The notes beneath the pieces were generated by a model. That model did no database searches. It was not told the origin of the DNA and was given only the letters and a program-made list of their open reading frames with translations. Source: Candidatus Poribacteria bacterium (GTDB lineage Bacteria > Poribacteria > WGA-4E > WGA-3G). From it: DNA of 64,000 nucleotides. The position numbers and the translations under genes were made by a program. Where the stretch lies: the NCBI GenBank assembly GCA_012267415.1, contig JAAXGN010000124.1, positions 1 through 64,000 of the forward strand. Reading direction: 5' to 3'. Shown here piece by piece: positions 35,958 through 44,920 of the stretch. Numbering within the stretch: position 1 is the stretch's first letter; every line of letters starts with the position of its first letter.

Positions 35958-37499
35958 TTATCTTCTATTTCTACGGGGTTCGGCGTCCCTTTCATTGAAG
36001 GCATCTTCACCGTACACACCATTTCCGATCTTTGCTTTTTGTCCTCTACCAGTGACTGGAAATCTTGATCCGTCTAATCGTGGGATTACATATCGTTCAA
36101 ACCATGCTCCCATCTGTTGCCGCATATCCTTTATCAGTGCGTTATGAGACTTGTCTCCCATCAGGTTTTTCCGTTCATCTGGGTCTTTTGCTAAATCATA
36201 CAGTTCATGCGGACCGTAAGGGTAGCGGTGAACATATTTCCATTCTTGCGTGCGTATCATGCGGACAGGACCGTATTCGTCAAAAACGACCACTTCATCT
36301 TGAGCGTCGTTTGTTTTTCTGGTAAGTGCTGGGACGAAACTTCTACCGGGGGACATATCGTCATTTGGGTCGGGGAGGTTGAGGTAGTCCAGCAGTGTCG
36401 GCATGAAGTCGTATTGACTGACCATCGCATCGCTGGTCTTTCCTTCAGGAATTGTGCCGGGTTGACTCATGATGAATGGCACTTTGACCGAGTTCTCGTA
36501 CATATTAAGTGGGAACGTTCCGTTGCCTTTGTGCCAAAATCCGTGATGTCCGCATGAATATCCGTTATCGCTGCTGAAGACGACAAGCGTGTTGTCTCTG
36601 ATACCTAAATCAGAAAGTCGTTCTAAAATGCGTCCGACATTTAGGTCCATTGCTGTGATCGCTGCGAAATACCCCTTTAGCGATTCGCGATTCCCCATGT
36701 GTTGTGCTGTTCCCCTTCCTGCCCACGGGTGCAGTGCTTCTTGTGGACATGTTTTGAATGGACAATCGTCATAGGAATCTACGATGTCTTGTGGATGTCC
36801 GTTAAACGGTGTATGTGGTGCGTTGTAGTTAACACTCAGGTAGAAGGGACCGTCGCTATTAGCGGAGATAAGTTCTAATGCGTCGTCTGTGATTACGTCG
36901 GTGAGATATCCCGGTTGTCTTTGCACCTGTCCATCTCTAATCATGTCAGCGTTGTTGTATCTGCTTCCGCCTAATGGCAGAGCAAACCAATGGCTAAATC
37001 CGTGTTGTGGTGTGAGACTATCGCCGAGATGCCACTTGCCGCTTAATCCGACGGTGTAGTCATTTTCAGCGAGAACGTCTGTGTAGCAGGTTAGACCTTC
37101 AAGATAACGTTCAGCGTTTGGTGGCATACTACCGATTCGACAAAAATCATGCACGCCGTGTGCTGAGGGGATGCGTCCGGTCATGAGGCTTGCACGGGCT
37201 GGTGAGCAAACGGGAGTTGTGCAGAAAAAATTTGGAAAGCGAGTCCCTTCTGAGGCGAGTTGGTCGATGAAAGGGGTTCGGACTTCATCGTTCCCGCAAC
37301 AACCGGCTGCCCAAGGTCCCTGGTCATCTGTCAAGATAAAAATAACGTTCGGTTTGTTTTGCATTTTTGTATCTCCTGATTGTGCGTCACCGATTAGGAA
37401 TGCAGGTGCAACCGTTGCAGCAAAGGTGCCCGTGCCAACATTTTTCAAGAAGTTTCGGCGCGATATGTGTGTCGTCTGTTTCTTTTCCTTATTGGACAT
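35958..37499 (-). CDS. Sulfatase (Tat-exported)
   Basis: A 513-residue formylglycine sulfatase from the ATG at 37499 (AAAGGT upstream; an ATG six codons earlier is possible). A twin-arginine signal is clear: SRRNFLKNVG followed by a hydrophobic segment to about 38. The metal-binding LTDDQGPWA begins the domain, and the modification motif C-S-P-A-R has its Cys at 98 in TPVCSPARASLMTGR. FSSDNGYSCGHHG and the His/Lys segments are present. It removes sulfate from polysaccharides or similar substrates outside the cytoplasm. It is closely paralogous to the next gene (37687-39090). Confidence 0.95.
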   Translation of the reverse strand: MSNKEKKQTTHISRRNFLKNVGTGTFAATVAPAFLIGDAQSGDTKMQNKPNVIFILTDDQGPWAAGCCGNDEVRTPFIDQLASEGTRFPNFFCTTPVCSPARASLMTGRIPSAHGVHDFCRIGSMPPNAERYLEGLTCYTDVLAENDYTVGLSGKWHLGDSLTPQHGFSHWFALPLGGSRYNNADMIRDGQVQRQPGYLTDVITDDALELISANSDGPFYLSVNYNAPHTPFNGHPQDIVDSYDDCPFKTCPQEALHPWAGRGTAQHMGNRESLKGYFAAITAMDLNVGRILERLSDLGIRDNTLVVFSSDNGYSCGHHGFWHKGNGTFPLNMYENSVKVPFIMSQPGTIPEGKTSDAMVSQYDFMPTLLDYLNLPDPNDDMSPGRSFVPALTRKTNDAQDEVVVFDEYGPVRMIRTQEWKYVHRYPYGPHELYDLAKDPDERKNLMGDKSHNALIKDMRQQMGAWFERYVIPRLDGSRFPVTGRGQKAKIGNGVYGEDAFNERDAEPRRNRR

Positions 37500-37518
37500 G
37501 CTTGTTACCTTTAGCATT

Positions 37519-37669
37519 TATAGTAAACTTTTGATTTAATGATACATTTTGACTTGTAGGAGACCAGTTAACATATTTCTGGCCGATTCCCGACTGAACG
37601 CTTAGATAGTCGGGAATCGGAATTCCCTCCTACAAGGTCTTTGTATTATTATTTTCAATGTTCACTATA
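37519..37669. repeat. Element B, copy 2
   Basis: Ends TATAGTAAAC (37519) and GTTCACTATA (to 37669) bound 151 bp between the two sulfatase genes. The core holds CCGATTCCCGACT and its inverse AGTCGGGAATCGG, plus TTGTAGGAG with CTCCTACAA, making a long nested hairpin. Confidence 0.75.
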
Positions 37670-37686
37670 CATTCAATAAGTGGTTG

Positions 37687-39090
37687 TTATACATTTCTAC
37701 GTGGCGATGCGTATCTTGGATGGAAGGAATCTTCACCGTAGTTCCCATTCCCCAATTTGGCTGCTTGTCCACCACCTGTGACTGAACATCTTGCGCCATC
37801 CAATTCTGGGACGACATATCGCTCAAACCATGCTCCCATCTGTTGACGCATCTCAGAAATAAGGGCGTTGTTTTCATTTTCATCTATCAGATTCTTGCGT
37901 TCTTTCGGGTCGTTTTTAAGATCGTAGAGTTCATGAGGACCGTAAGGATAGCGGTGAACATATTTCCACTCTTGCGTGCGAATCATGCGGACAGGTCCGT
38001 ATTCATCAAAGACGACGATCTCATTCTGTGCATCGTTTGTTTCGCCATTGAGTGCAGATACAAAACTCTTTCCGGGCGACATATCATCATTCGGATCAGG
38101 TAGTCCGAGATAATCCAGTAGGGTCGGCATGAAATCGTATTGACTGACCATCGCTTCACTGACGCGTCCTTCAGGGATGCTACCGGGTTGACTGATCACA
38201 AAGGGAACTTTGACAGAATTTTCATACATATTCAGTGGGAATGTACCGTTGCCTTTGTGCCAAAAGCCGTTATGTCCGCAGGAGTAGCCGTTATCACTAC
38301 TGAAGACAAAAAGGGTGTTTTCACGGATACCTAATTCTGTGAGTCTGTCTAATATGCGTCCGACGTTTAGGTCAAGTGCTGTTATCGCAGCGTAATACCC
38401 TTTCAGAGATTCCCGATTTCCCATGTGCGCAGCTGCGCCTTGAACTGCCCATGGATGTAATGATTCTTGAGGACATGTCTTGAAGGGACAATCGTCGTAG
38501 GAGTCTACTATATCTTGTGGGTGTCCTGTGAAGGGTGTATGCGGTGCGTTATAGTTGACACTGAGATAGAAAGGTCCGTCTTTATTGGCTGAAATGAAAT
38601 CTAACGCATCATCTGTGATGACATCGGTAAGGTATCCGGGTTGCATTTCTACCTGTCCATCACGGATCATATTGGCATCGTTGTATTTGCTACCACCTGT
38701 TGGTAAAGCGAACCAGTGGCTGAATCCGTGTTGTGGTGTCACACTATCACCGAGGTGCCATTTACCACTTAATCCGACGGTATAGTTGTTTTCTGCGAGG
38801 ACATCTGTGTAGCAGGTCAATCCTTCAAGATACTTTGATCCGTTAGGTGGCATGTTTCCGTCCCGGATCCAGTCGTGGACTCCGTGTGCGGATGGTATGC
38901 GTCCTGTCATGAGACTTGCGCGTGCGGGTGAGCAGACAGGACTGGTGCAGAAGAAGTTGGGAAAACGTGTGCCTTCTGCTGCGAGTTTGTCAATATAGGG
39001 TGTTCGGAGTTCATCGTTTCCGCTACACCCCATTGCCCAGGGGCCTTGGTCGTCAGTTAGCACAAAGATGACATTTGGTTTGTTTTGCAT
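37687..39090 (-). CDS. Sulfatase without signal peptide
   Basis: A 467-residue sulfatase from the ATG at 39090 (GGAG upstream). The catalytic region matches its tandem neighbour almost residue for residue: FVLTDDQGPWAMGCSGN, Cys53 in SPVCSPARASLMTGR, SDNGYSCGHNGFWHKGNG, and RTQEWKYVHRYPYGP. In contrast to the neighbour it starts directly with NKPNVIF and carries no Tat or Sec signal. It should stay in the cytoplasm unless exported with a partner. The two genes arose by duplication and are separated by a family B element. Confidence 0.95.
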   Translation of the reverse strand: MQNKPNVIFVLTDDQGPWAMGCSGNDELRTPYIDKLAAEGTRFPNFFCTSPVCSPARASLMTGRIPSAHGVHDWIRDGNMPPNGSKYLEGLTCYTDVLAENNYTVGLSGKWHLGDSVTPQHGFSHWFALPTGGSKYNDANMIRDGQVEMQPGYLTDVITDDALDFISANKDGPFYLSVNYNAPHTPFTGHPQDIVDSYDDCPFKTCPQESLHPWAVQGAAAHMGNRESLKGYYAAITALDLNVGRILDRLTELGIRENTLFVFSSDNGYSCGHNGFWHKGNGTFPLNMYENSVKVPFVISQPGSIPEGRVSEAMVSQYDFMPTLLDYLGLPDPNDDMSPGKSFVSALNGETNDAQNEIVVFDEYGPVRMIRTQEWKYVHRYPYGPHELYDLKNDPKERKNLIDENENNALISEMRQQMGAWFERYVVPELDGARCSVTGGGQAAKLGNGNYGEDSFHPRYASPRRNV

Positions 39091-39373
39091 GTTGGTTCTC
39101 CATTTCATTTCTTATCAAAGGGAATACGTAGGTTAATCTTCTTCCAATTTGCGTTCCATGGGTGAACAAACTGGCAGTTTCAGGGACAAAGTAGCAGAAG
39201 TAGATTCGGTATAGTGTACTGAACTCATGATCTCTATAAATGTATCGGATTCGGAGTAGGTTTACACATTGTGAAATTGTCCAATTTTCAATGATTATGC
39301 CATAAATCAACTGAAAAATCAAGTGTATTTGCAGGTTTGGGGGTGTGTAGAGTTTTGGTTAAATGAGGTATTA

Positions 39374-40003
39374 TTAATTTGAAATGGTGTTGCTTGTTGT
39401 GTCGTTCACTGTCTGCAATTCTTCAAGGAGACGGACGATTTCTCGGTAGCATTTGTCAAATGAGTCTGCTTGACGTGCTTGTTGAAGGTCAAATTGTGCT
39501 GCGAGTGCGGGTTGGTCAGTTGTTTCACGATATGTTTTCCCGGGCTGCATGTGTCTGCGTAACCACTCTTTTGCCCCTCGGATTGTTTCAGGGTTATCAG
39601 GAGAATTAATATCAGTTTTTAATCCTCGCTTTCCACGTAGAGACTCGGCTGCTGCAAGAAACCAAGACTCAAGCTCCCGTTTTGCGAGTACAACAGCGAT
39701 TGGTAAATTGTCATGGACTTGTGATGCACGATATAGGAGTTCTGGACCTAATTGCGCTGGACAGTCATCGTCACTGTCAAGGATAATAAAGATTGCCCCA
39801 TTTCCATCAATTCTGCGGGCAGCTAATTCAACTTCTTGTTCAAGTTGATCTGGTAGAACAACTTGATTTCTATTGACCCGGATTGGACGGGGTATATGAA
39901 TTGCCAATTCAGGATAACATTCCGCTGCAATACGTCGAATCAGGACTGGTACGGCTGCTACATCCCCCTGTCCTTCAACAATACATCCAATTTTGAGGGA
40001 CAT
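39374..40003 (-). CDS. DUF4276 family protein, TOPRIM-like
   Basis: A 209-residue protein with the DUF4276 pattern. The N-terminal KIGCIVEGQGDVAAVPVLIR has the conserved Glu of a TOPRIM fold, and FIILDSDDDCPAQL gives the D-x-D. VVLAKRELESWFLAAAESL and the C-terminal FDLQQARQADSFDKCYREI also match. TOPRIM domains nick or cut nucleic acids with two metals. It is 11 bp downstream of an AAA ATPase gene of the OLD/RecF type, so both probably form one complex. Confidence 0.88.
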   Translation of the reverse strand: MSLKIGCIVEGQGDVAAVPVLIRRIAAECYPELAIHIPRPIRVNRNQVVLPDQLEQEVELAARRIDGNGAIFIILDSDDDCPAQLGPELLYRASQVHDNLPIAVVLAKRELESWFLAAAESLRGKRGLKTDINSPDNPETIRGAKEWLRRHMQPGKTYRETTDQPALAAQFDLQQARQADSFDKCYREIVRLLEELQTVNDTTSNTISN

Positions 40004-40014
40004 GTACGCTTTTC

Positions 40015-41229
40015 CTATTTTTTTTCTCCTAAGATGTTGAATAGACCAAGCTGTTTTGCTTTTTCGGCAGAAGGGACAAATTCCGGGTCAGGTTCCAATT
40101 GATCTCTACGTAATAGGTCACCTATTGTAAACATCTTGTCCTGTACCACCGATCTGCACACATTGTCAACGGGTGCAATCACTGTATTTCCATCCTGTAG
40201 TGCTGCGACAAGAATTGTGTCCAGATCAATGCACTTTTCATCAAGCAAGTCTGGACTGTGGGTAATTACAACAATTTGCGTGTTGTAAGCAGCGTTTTGA
40301 AATTCATCAAATAACGCTCCTACCATTGCAGGATACATTGCTATTTCTGGATTCTCAATTCCTATCAGTGAGACATGCTTGTGCATATCACGATTATTCT
40401 GTGACAGTGCTACCAAAATTCCTAATACCCGGAGGGTGCCATCAGACATATTGTTTGCGTGAAACCGCCAAGGGTGTTTGTTTCCTGAAACGTCTTGTCT
40501 GAATACTAACATCTCTTTGTCACCAAACTTTTCAATTTCCACAGCACGAAGGCCAGGGACGATGATTGTAAGGTATTCCTCAATGTCCTGTTTAACACTG
40601 GATGGCAGTTTTGAAAAGACGTTTGTAAGGTTGCTTCCATCTTGCATAAGCATGTCAGTATTATCACATAATTGGATATCACGGATTTTATCGGGATTCA
40701 GATTGTAAAATCCCATTTGTGAAAGTGCATCGTAGACTGGACGAAATTCGGGTAGACCGGAAGCATTTACCAAGTAGAGTCTATCAGGTGCGGCAGCTGG
40801 TGCAACCTTTGCACTTGTCCGCTTCACAGTTCCTTTATCAATCTGATAGTATAAATCAGGATGGAGTTTACACTGTTCTTTCTGAACTTCGTAGCGTCCT
40901 GAGGCAAGTGTGCGGATGCGGAAACCGTAATGTCCTGTATCTCCATTGGGTAAAGTGAATTCAAGTGAGATACCAAAATAATTTGGGTGCCCACGAGAAC
41001 GTCTGCAAACATTGTTGATGCCACCACGATCCCGTATGGCATGTTCTAAAGAGTAATTCAACGCATCCGACACAAATCGCAATGCGTCAAGGAAATTACT
41101 CTTCCCAGAACCGTTACGACCAACAAGGAACGTCAGGGGTTGCAACTGCACATCACACGCAGCGATGCTCTTATAATTCTTGAGAAGGACTCTTTTGATA
41201 AAGGTTGAATCTCTCATGTTAGTATCCAT
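40015..41229 (-). CDS. AAA_21-type (OLD/RecF-like) ATPase
   Basis: A 404-residue ATPase; ATG 41229 and 41217 are both possible starts, since the longer frame overlaps the upstream dioxygenase gene. KRVLLKNYKSI leads into Walker A FLVGRNGSGKSNF (about 32-44), the coiled insert is short, and the C-terminal half has MSDGTLRVLGILVAL (signature-like) and Walker B LIGIENPEIAMYP, with Asn where the second acidic residue often stands, then VVITHSPDLLDE. The DUF4276 gene follows at once. Such ATPase-TOPRIM pairs resemble a split OLD nuclease. Confidence 0.88.
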   Translation of the reverse strand: MDTNMRDSTFIKRVLLKNYKSIAACDVQLQPLTFLVGRNGSGKSNFLDALRFVSDALNYSLEHAIRDRGGINNVCRRSRGHPNYFGISLEFTLPNGDTGHYGFRIRTLASGRYEVQKEQCKLHPDLYYQIDKGTVKRTSAKVAPAAAPDRLYLVNASGLPEFRPVYDALSQMGFYNLNPDKIRDIQLCDNTDMLMQDGSNLTNVFSKLPSSVKQDIEEYLTIIVPGLRAVEIEKFGDKEMLVFRQDVSGNKHPWRFHANNMSDGTLRVLGILVALSQNNRDMHKHVSLIGIENPEIAMYPAMVGALFDEFQNAAYNTQIVVITHSPDLLDEKCIDLDTILVAALQDGNTVIAPVDNVCRSVVQDKMFTIGDLLRRDQLEPDPEFVPSAEKAKQLGLFNILGEKK

Positions 41230-41239
41230 ACTTTTTGTG

Positions 41240-42091
41240 TTACGCCACTGGAAATCCGTCACCGACGAGGGGTTCACCATCTTCCACTTCAATTGTTGGG
41301 ACAAGCACATGTCCGGGAGATTGCGCGTTGTTATAACGTACACCTTTTGCCATAAAGATCATGACGAATGCCCGTCGTTGATTGTCAGTAACATTCGGTG
41401 GTGTGCCGTGCCAGTTCAAGCAGTGATGGAACATACACTCCCCTGCTTTTAGTTCTACAGGAATTCCGTGGCTGATGTCCAAACTCCGTCTTTCATTCCA
41501 GGGGTTCGTAGGTGGTTCGCGACCTTCTTCCTGTGCCTTCGCTGTTTCCGCATTGAATGCTGCCTTTGCTTCAACTGAGAAGCGTTCATCTTTGTGGCTT
41601 TTCGGTATGACGTGCATGCATCCACTGTCAACCGTTGCATCATCTAATGCTAACCAACAACTGACTATGTTGGGAGGACTCAGGGGCCAAAAGAAGAAAT
41701 CGTGGTGAAATCCGAAATGTCCGTTATCGTGTGGCGGTTTGGAGATAACTTGGTCATGCCAGAGTCGGACTTCGGGGGTTTCCAATAGTGCGCGTGCTGT
41801 TCCTGCGATTAAGGGATTGTGGATTGCTGCCTCGTAACTTTCTTCACGTTTCCACATGTTGACGAATTGATGGATTGCCCGTGGATGGTCTCTGCCTCTA
41901 TGGAGTCGTTGTCCTTGACGGTCATGTCCGAATTTGAATTCTGGTGATGAGTCATCGCCTTCTTTGAGTTCTAATTCTATGATGGCATCTAATCCATCAC
42001 GCATTTCCTCTACGTCATCGTTGTCTAATACCTTACCGAATTTGAGGTATCCGTTTTCTTGAAAAAAGTCTACCTGTTCCTCTGTTGCCAT
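41240..42091 (-). CDS. Phytanoyl-CoA dioxygenase (PhyH) family protein
   Basis: A 283-residue Fe(II)/2-oxoglutarate oxygenase from the ATG at 42091 (CAGGAGAG upstream; the frame stays open 24 codons further). EEQVDFFQENGYLKFGKVL is the usual start. The iron-binding His-x-Asp is in GFHHDFFFWP, the distal His in CLNWHGTPPN, and the 2-oxoglutarate Arg in DNQRRAFVM. Members hydroxylate lipids or small molecules; the substrate here is unknown. Ten bases separate it from the ATPase start. Confidence 0.93.
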   Translation of the reverse strand: MATEEQVDFFQENGYLKFGKVLDNDDVEEMRDGLDAIIELELKEGDDSSPEFKFGHDRQGQRLHRGRDHPRAIHQFVNMWKREESYEAAIHNPLIAGTARALLETPEVRLWHDQVISKPPHDNGHFGFHHDFFFWPLSPPNIVSCWLALDDATVDSGCMHVIPKSHKDERFSVEAKAAFNAETAKAQEEGREPPTNPWNERRSLDISHGIPVELKAGECMFHHCLNWHGTPPNVTDNQRRAFVMIFMAKGVRYNNAQSPGHVLVPTIEVEDGEPLVGDGFPVA

Positions 42092-42209
42092 TAGGTACTC
42101 TCCTGTATGAATGATCTTACGTGTCATCATGATTTTAATATTGCTATGCATTTCTGCTATCATGAGTATAGCATATTTATTGGGTTTTTTGTAGGGGGTT
42201 GAATTGAGG

Positions 42210-42405
42210 AGGGTGTGTAGAATTTATGTCACGCTTTTTGTCAGAATCGCGGAGGACGCGGAGGACACGGAGGACGCGGAAAGTGCTCTTGCACATCTGA
42301 AGGTTCCTTTAACAGAATGTGGGTTGTTAGCTAAAATCACTTGAGTCTGTGTTCGCTATGTAATCCGTGATGCAAACAGTGAGGTGACAAAAGTTCACAC
42401 ACCCT
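42210..42405. repeat. Element D (AGGGTGTGTA terminal inverted repeat), copy 1
   Basis: AGGGTGTGTAGAA at 42210 and GTTCACACACCCT ending at 42405 bound 196 bp. Inside is an ATCGCGGAGGACGCGGAGGA stretch, a short purine-rich tandem repeat also found in the 45617-46090 copy after the same TGTCAC..TTTTTGTC block. It is part of the gene-free interval 42092-42763. Confidence 0.7.
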
Positions 42406-42421
42406 TGTGTGTCTGTACATT

Positions 42422-42450
42422 TTAACTTTTTTATTAGAATCTGGTATAAT
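42422..42450 (+). promoter_or_regulatory. Probable promoter upstream of the 42764 lipoprotein gene
   Basis: TTAACT (42422-42427), a 17-bp spacer and a perfect TATAAT (42445-42450). Element A copy 4 follows at 42471 and would lie in the leader, as at 11770-11978. Confidence 0.5.
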
Positions 42451-42470
42451 AAAGCACACCCTCACTTATA

Positions 42471-42685
42471 TAATCTAAATTGCTACCTATAAGTTTTTAG
42501 GTAGGCAGATGCCGCTTTTATGCAAGAAAAGTTCATAATTACCGAAATATCGTAGCACGGGGAATGCCATTGGGCGAATGCGCGCATGGCATTTGCCATG
42601 ATTCATACCGTTGATTTCACTTTCAGTTTGCGCCGTTTTGACACAAACTAAAAGTTTGTGCTACATAGGTAGCAACTTGGGTTAT
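42471..42685. repeat. Element A, copy 4, with nested 61-bp repeat
   Basis: Left end AAATTGCTACCTATAAG, right end CTACATAGGTAGCAACTTGG bound 215 bp. The longer core contains a 61-bp unit (42558-42618, starting CGGGGAATGCCATTGGGCGA) whose inverted copy with one mismatch is at 44153-44213, and a GTTTGTGCTACA hairpin. Confidence 0.8.
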
Positions 42686-42763
42686 ATAGAATAGAAAGAT
42701 TAGTAGGAAACATAAGGAAATTTACAATTCCTGAGCCGTAACGACTAAAAAAGGAGGATATTC

Positions 42764-43333
42764 ATGAGATGTGTTAGCAGGTTTTTCATATTACTTCAAA
42801 TTCTAATTTTAGCCTCTATTGCTGGCTGTGCCAAACCGTCCCTGCCTGAAATAGGGGCAATCACTGAAGTGTATGGTTCACCATATATTGTGCAGAATAA
42901 TGTGCTCTATTATATTGGACCTTGGCAACCCGGGGCAATGGTACTTAAGATTCACTACAAGGAAACAACTAAACAACTTAATTCGGATCTCCCAGGGTTC
43001 AGATATATAGAAGGAGGTGATCCTTACTATCAGCAAGTTACATCAATTGAGTGGGAATATATACAAGAAGACGATCTGCAGTTTTATATTCCACTTCTCA
43101 TCGACAGTCTAAAGGACACAACCCAAGGTGGTAAAGGGATGCGTGCTCTTAACCGTTTGGCTGATATCATGTATATATGCTTTCCTGATGGGTATGGCGA
43201 TTACTATATGCATCCCACAGAGAACCCTTATACTGGTACACCATTTGCGGATTACGATCTGAAGATAGATGAAACAACCTATAAAAAATGGAAAGAGTGG
43301 TGGGAAACAGAAGGTCACAAGATGTTTCCATGA
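42764..43333 (+). CDS. Lipoprotein of unknown function
   Basis: A 189-residue lipoprotein. The signal (residues 1-22) ends in the lipobox SIAGC followed by AKPSLPE. The mature protein has several Tyr/Trp-rich strands (YIVQNNVLYYIGPWQPG) and ends with helices (YKKWKEWWETEGHKM). No family is recognised. AAAGGAGGA upstream is a strong ribosome binding site. It lies between the two 61-bp inverted repeats, convergent with the PqiA-like gene. Confidence 0.75.
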   Translation: MRCVSRFFILLQILILASIAGCAKPSLPEIGAITEVYGSPYIVQNNVLYYIGPWQPGAMVLKIHYKETTKQLNSDLPGFRYIEGGDPYYQQVTSIEWEYIQEDDLQFYIPLLIDSLKDTTQGGKGMRALNRLADIMYICFPDGYGDYYMHPTENPYTGTPFADYDLKIDETTYKKWKEWWETEGHKMFP

Positions 43334-43351
43334 CTCCCTACCTGATAGTTT

Positions 43352-43870
43352 TCACTCTGTTGCTTTCCGAAGCTCGTGTTTTTCAAGACGCATAGAAATA
43401 TAGAGACTGAGAATAACTGAGATTGTAAATAGTAGTATTCCCCAACTTGGTCTTATCTGCGCGCCGCCCGGGAGTGTTCTAATTGTCAGGATGAGTATTG
43501 CGACGATATAGACATCAAGCATTGAAAATCGACCCCATCTATGAACAAGTGTTGAGATGTGTTTGTTTACAGTGCCGTCGTTAAGCTTATGATAAAACAC
43601 ACCTAACTTCAGAATCGGAAAAACGACTGAAAACAGGAAGATAATACCTGCAAGTAGAATATCCATAACAACACCTTTGCTAAGCAATGTCCAGACACTA
43701 CTGAGTATGGAATAACTTGAAGGACCTGGCGTTATGAACGCCATAATGAAACCTTTGATTCCACCTCCCTCAGCATCAATACGCATGGCTGGCATCATCA
43801 GACCAAATCCTAAACACACCACAGCGATATTAACGAACCAGGTTAGTCTTACTTTTTCTTGAGGTGTCAT
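43352..43870 (-). CDS. PqiA-like (paraquat-inducible protein A) membrane protein
   Basis: A 172-residue protein with four membrane helices (about 10-27, 65-85, 115-132, 143-160). The conserved family segment is VVFPILKLGVFYH, then RWGRFSMLDVYIVAILIL. This equals one half of E. coli PqiA, as in many single-unit homologues. In other bacteria PqiA works with MCE-domain PqiB in lipid transport across the periplasm; no MCE gene is seen here. It is convergent with the lipoprotein gene (18-bp gap). Confidence 0.87.
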   Translation of the reverse strand: MTPQEKVRLTWFVNIAVVCLGFGLMMPAMRIDAEGGGIKGFIMAFITPGPSSYSILSSVWTLLSKGVVMDILLAGIIFLFSVVFPILKLGVFYHKLNDGTVNKHISTLVHRWGRFSMLDVYIVAILILTIRTLPGGAQIRPSWGILLFTISVILSLYISMRLEKHELRKATE

Positions 43871-44152
43871 TTCCTGCTTTCGTTGATTTTACCGGACATT
43901 TGGATTTTTTTAAATAGATATTTTTGAGATTTCATTGCGTTCTCCTTATTATCTTTTCGTAAGTTATATTATAACATATCTATTTTTGTATGTCAAGTTC
44001 AAATTTATATCATGGAAGAGTGAGGAATGAAAGAGGGAAGGATGGAAGAGAGTAGGCAAGATCAAACGGATATATATATGGTGGCGTTGTTCACTAGGGT
44101 TGATGTCGGAGTGTTATTCTCATATTTGTCTGAACCAGGATTTTCAAATCAA

Positions 44153-44213
44153 GAAATCAACGGTATGAATCATGGCGAATGCCATGCGCGCATTCGCCCA
44201 ATGGCATTCCCCG
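44153..44213. repeat. 61-bp inverted copy of the unit at 42558-42618
   Basis: Reads GAAATCAACGGTATGAATCA to GGCATTCCCCG; its reverse complement equals 42558-42618 except one base. Its end lies 11 bp from the reconstructed hsdS stop (44225), so insertion of this unit may have cut the hsdS gene. Confidence 0.85.
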
Positions 44214-44224
44214 GGATAAAAGGT

Positions 44225-44904
44225 CTATGGTTCATTCCGGACATCTATTTTGCCAGTCACTGCTTCGGAGATGAGGGATTGTCGGTATTCTTTGAGGAGA
44301 TCGATTTTTGATTTTCTATGGTTATCAGATTGTCAATTTGTTGGGTTTTTTGGTTGAGGAAGTTTGCGATTTGGCACTGTTCGGATTCAGGAGGTATAGG
44401 TAAGAGTAGATTTTCAATCGATGCTTTTCCCAAGCCATATCTAGTAATTCCATTTGAATTTACCTCAAAATATCTTCTCGTCCTATCGGATTGAATAAAC
44501 CTAAAAATGAAATCACCACGACAAGCAAGTGGTCTAATCATCGTTAAATGATAACCACAGACAACAGTGTCTAAATCATCTTTGACAAATGTTGGAACAC
44601 CAATATCATCTGGGGTCTCAGAATCTTTCGTAATTATAACATCACCTTTTCTGAAGGCAAATTTCTCAAACTCACTTTCCTTGCAACTACCTTTTTTCAA
44701 AGCAGTATCAACTGTAATATAATCGTTGTAATAAACATCTGTATAGTTGCATAATCTGACCTGGATCTCATCTGGATAGATGTGTTTATCAACATTACTT
44801 GGTAGTATCTTTGCAATGTATTTGAGTTTTTTGATTTCCCAATGCCTTGGTATTTTCCCAATCCATTCCACGCCACTGTCTTTATATTTGGGATAATGTC
44901 TCAT
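44225..44904 (-). pseudogene. hsdS: Half-size, frameshifted type I restriction specificity subunit
   Basis: A type I restriction-modification specificity gene with a standard start (MRHYPKYKDSGVEWIGKIPR, then HWEIKKLKYIA). It has one target-recognition domain ending LLLPIPPESEQCQIANFLNQ and the QQIDNLI helix. At about 44310 a run of five A breaks the frame; adding one A restores the family end ENQKIDLLKEYRQSLISEAV-TGKIDVRNEP, with a stop at 44225. Uncorrected, the frame stops at 44257. Even restored, only one of two recognition domains is present (about 226 of 400 or more residues). No hsdM or hsdR lies in the window, so this is a remnant or an orphan half-subunit. Confidence 0.82.
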
Positions 44905-44920
44905 AATGCAATTCCCTCTT

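Noticed and set aside
39053-39322. 89-codon minus-strand ORF upstream of the second sulfatase
   Set aside because: Overlaps the sulfatase start in another frame, no family pattern, no ribosome binding site.
44027-44311. 94-codon plus-strand ORF
   Set aside because: It runs through a 61-bp dispersed repeat and antisense to the hsdS end; composition is unlike a protein.
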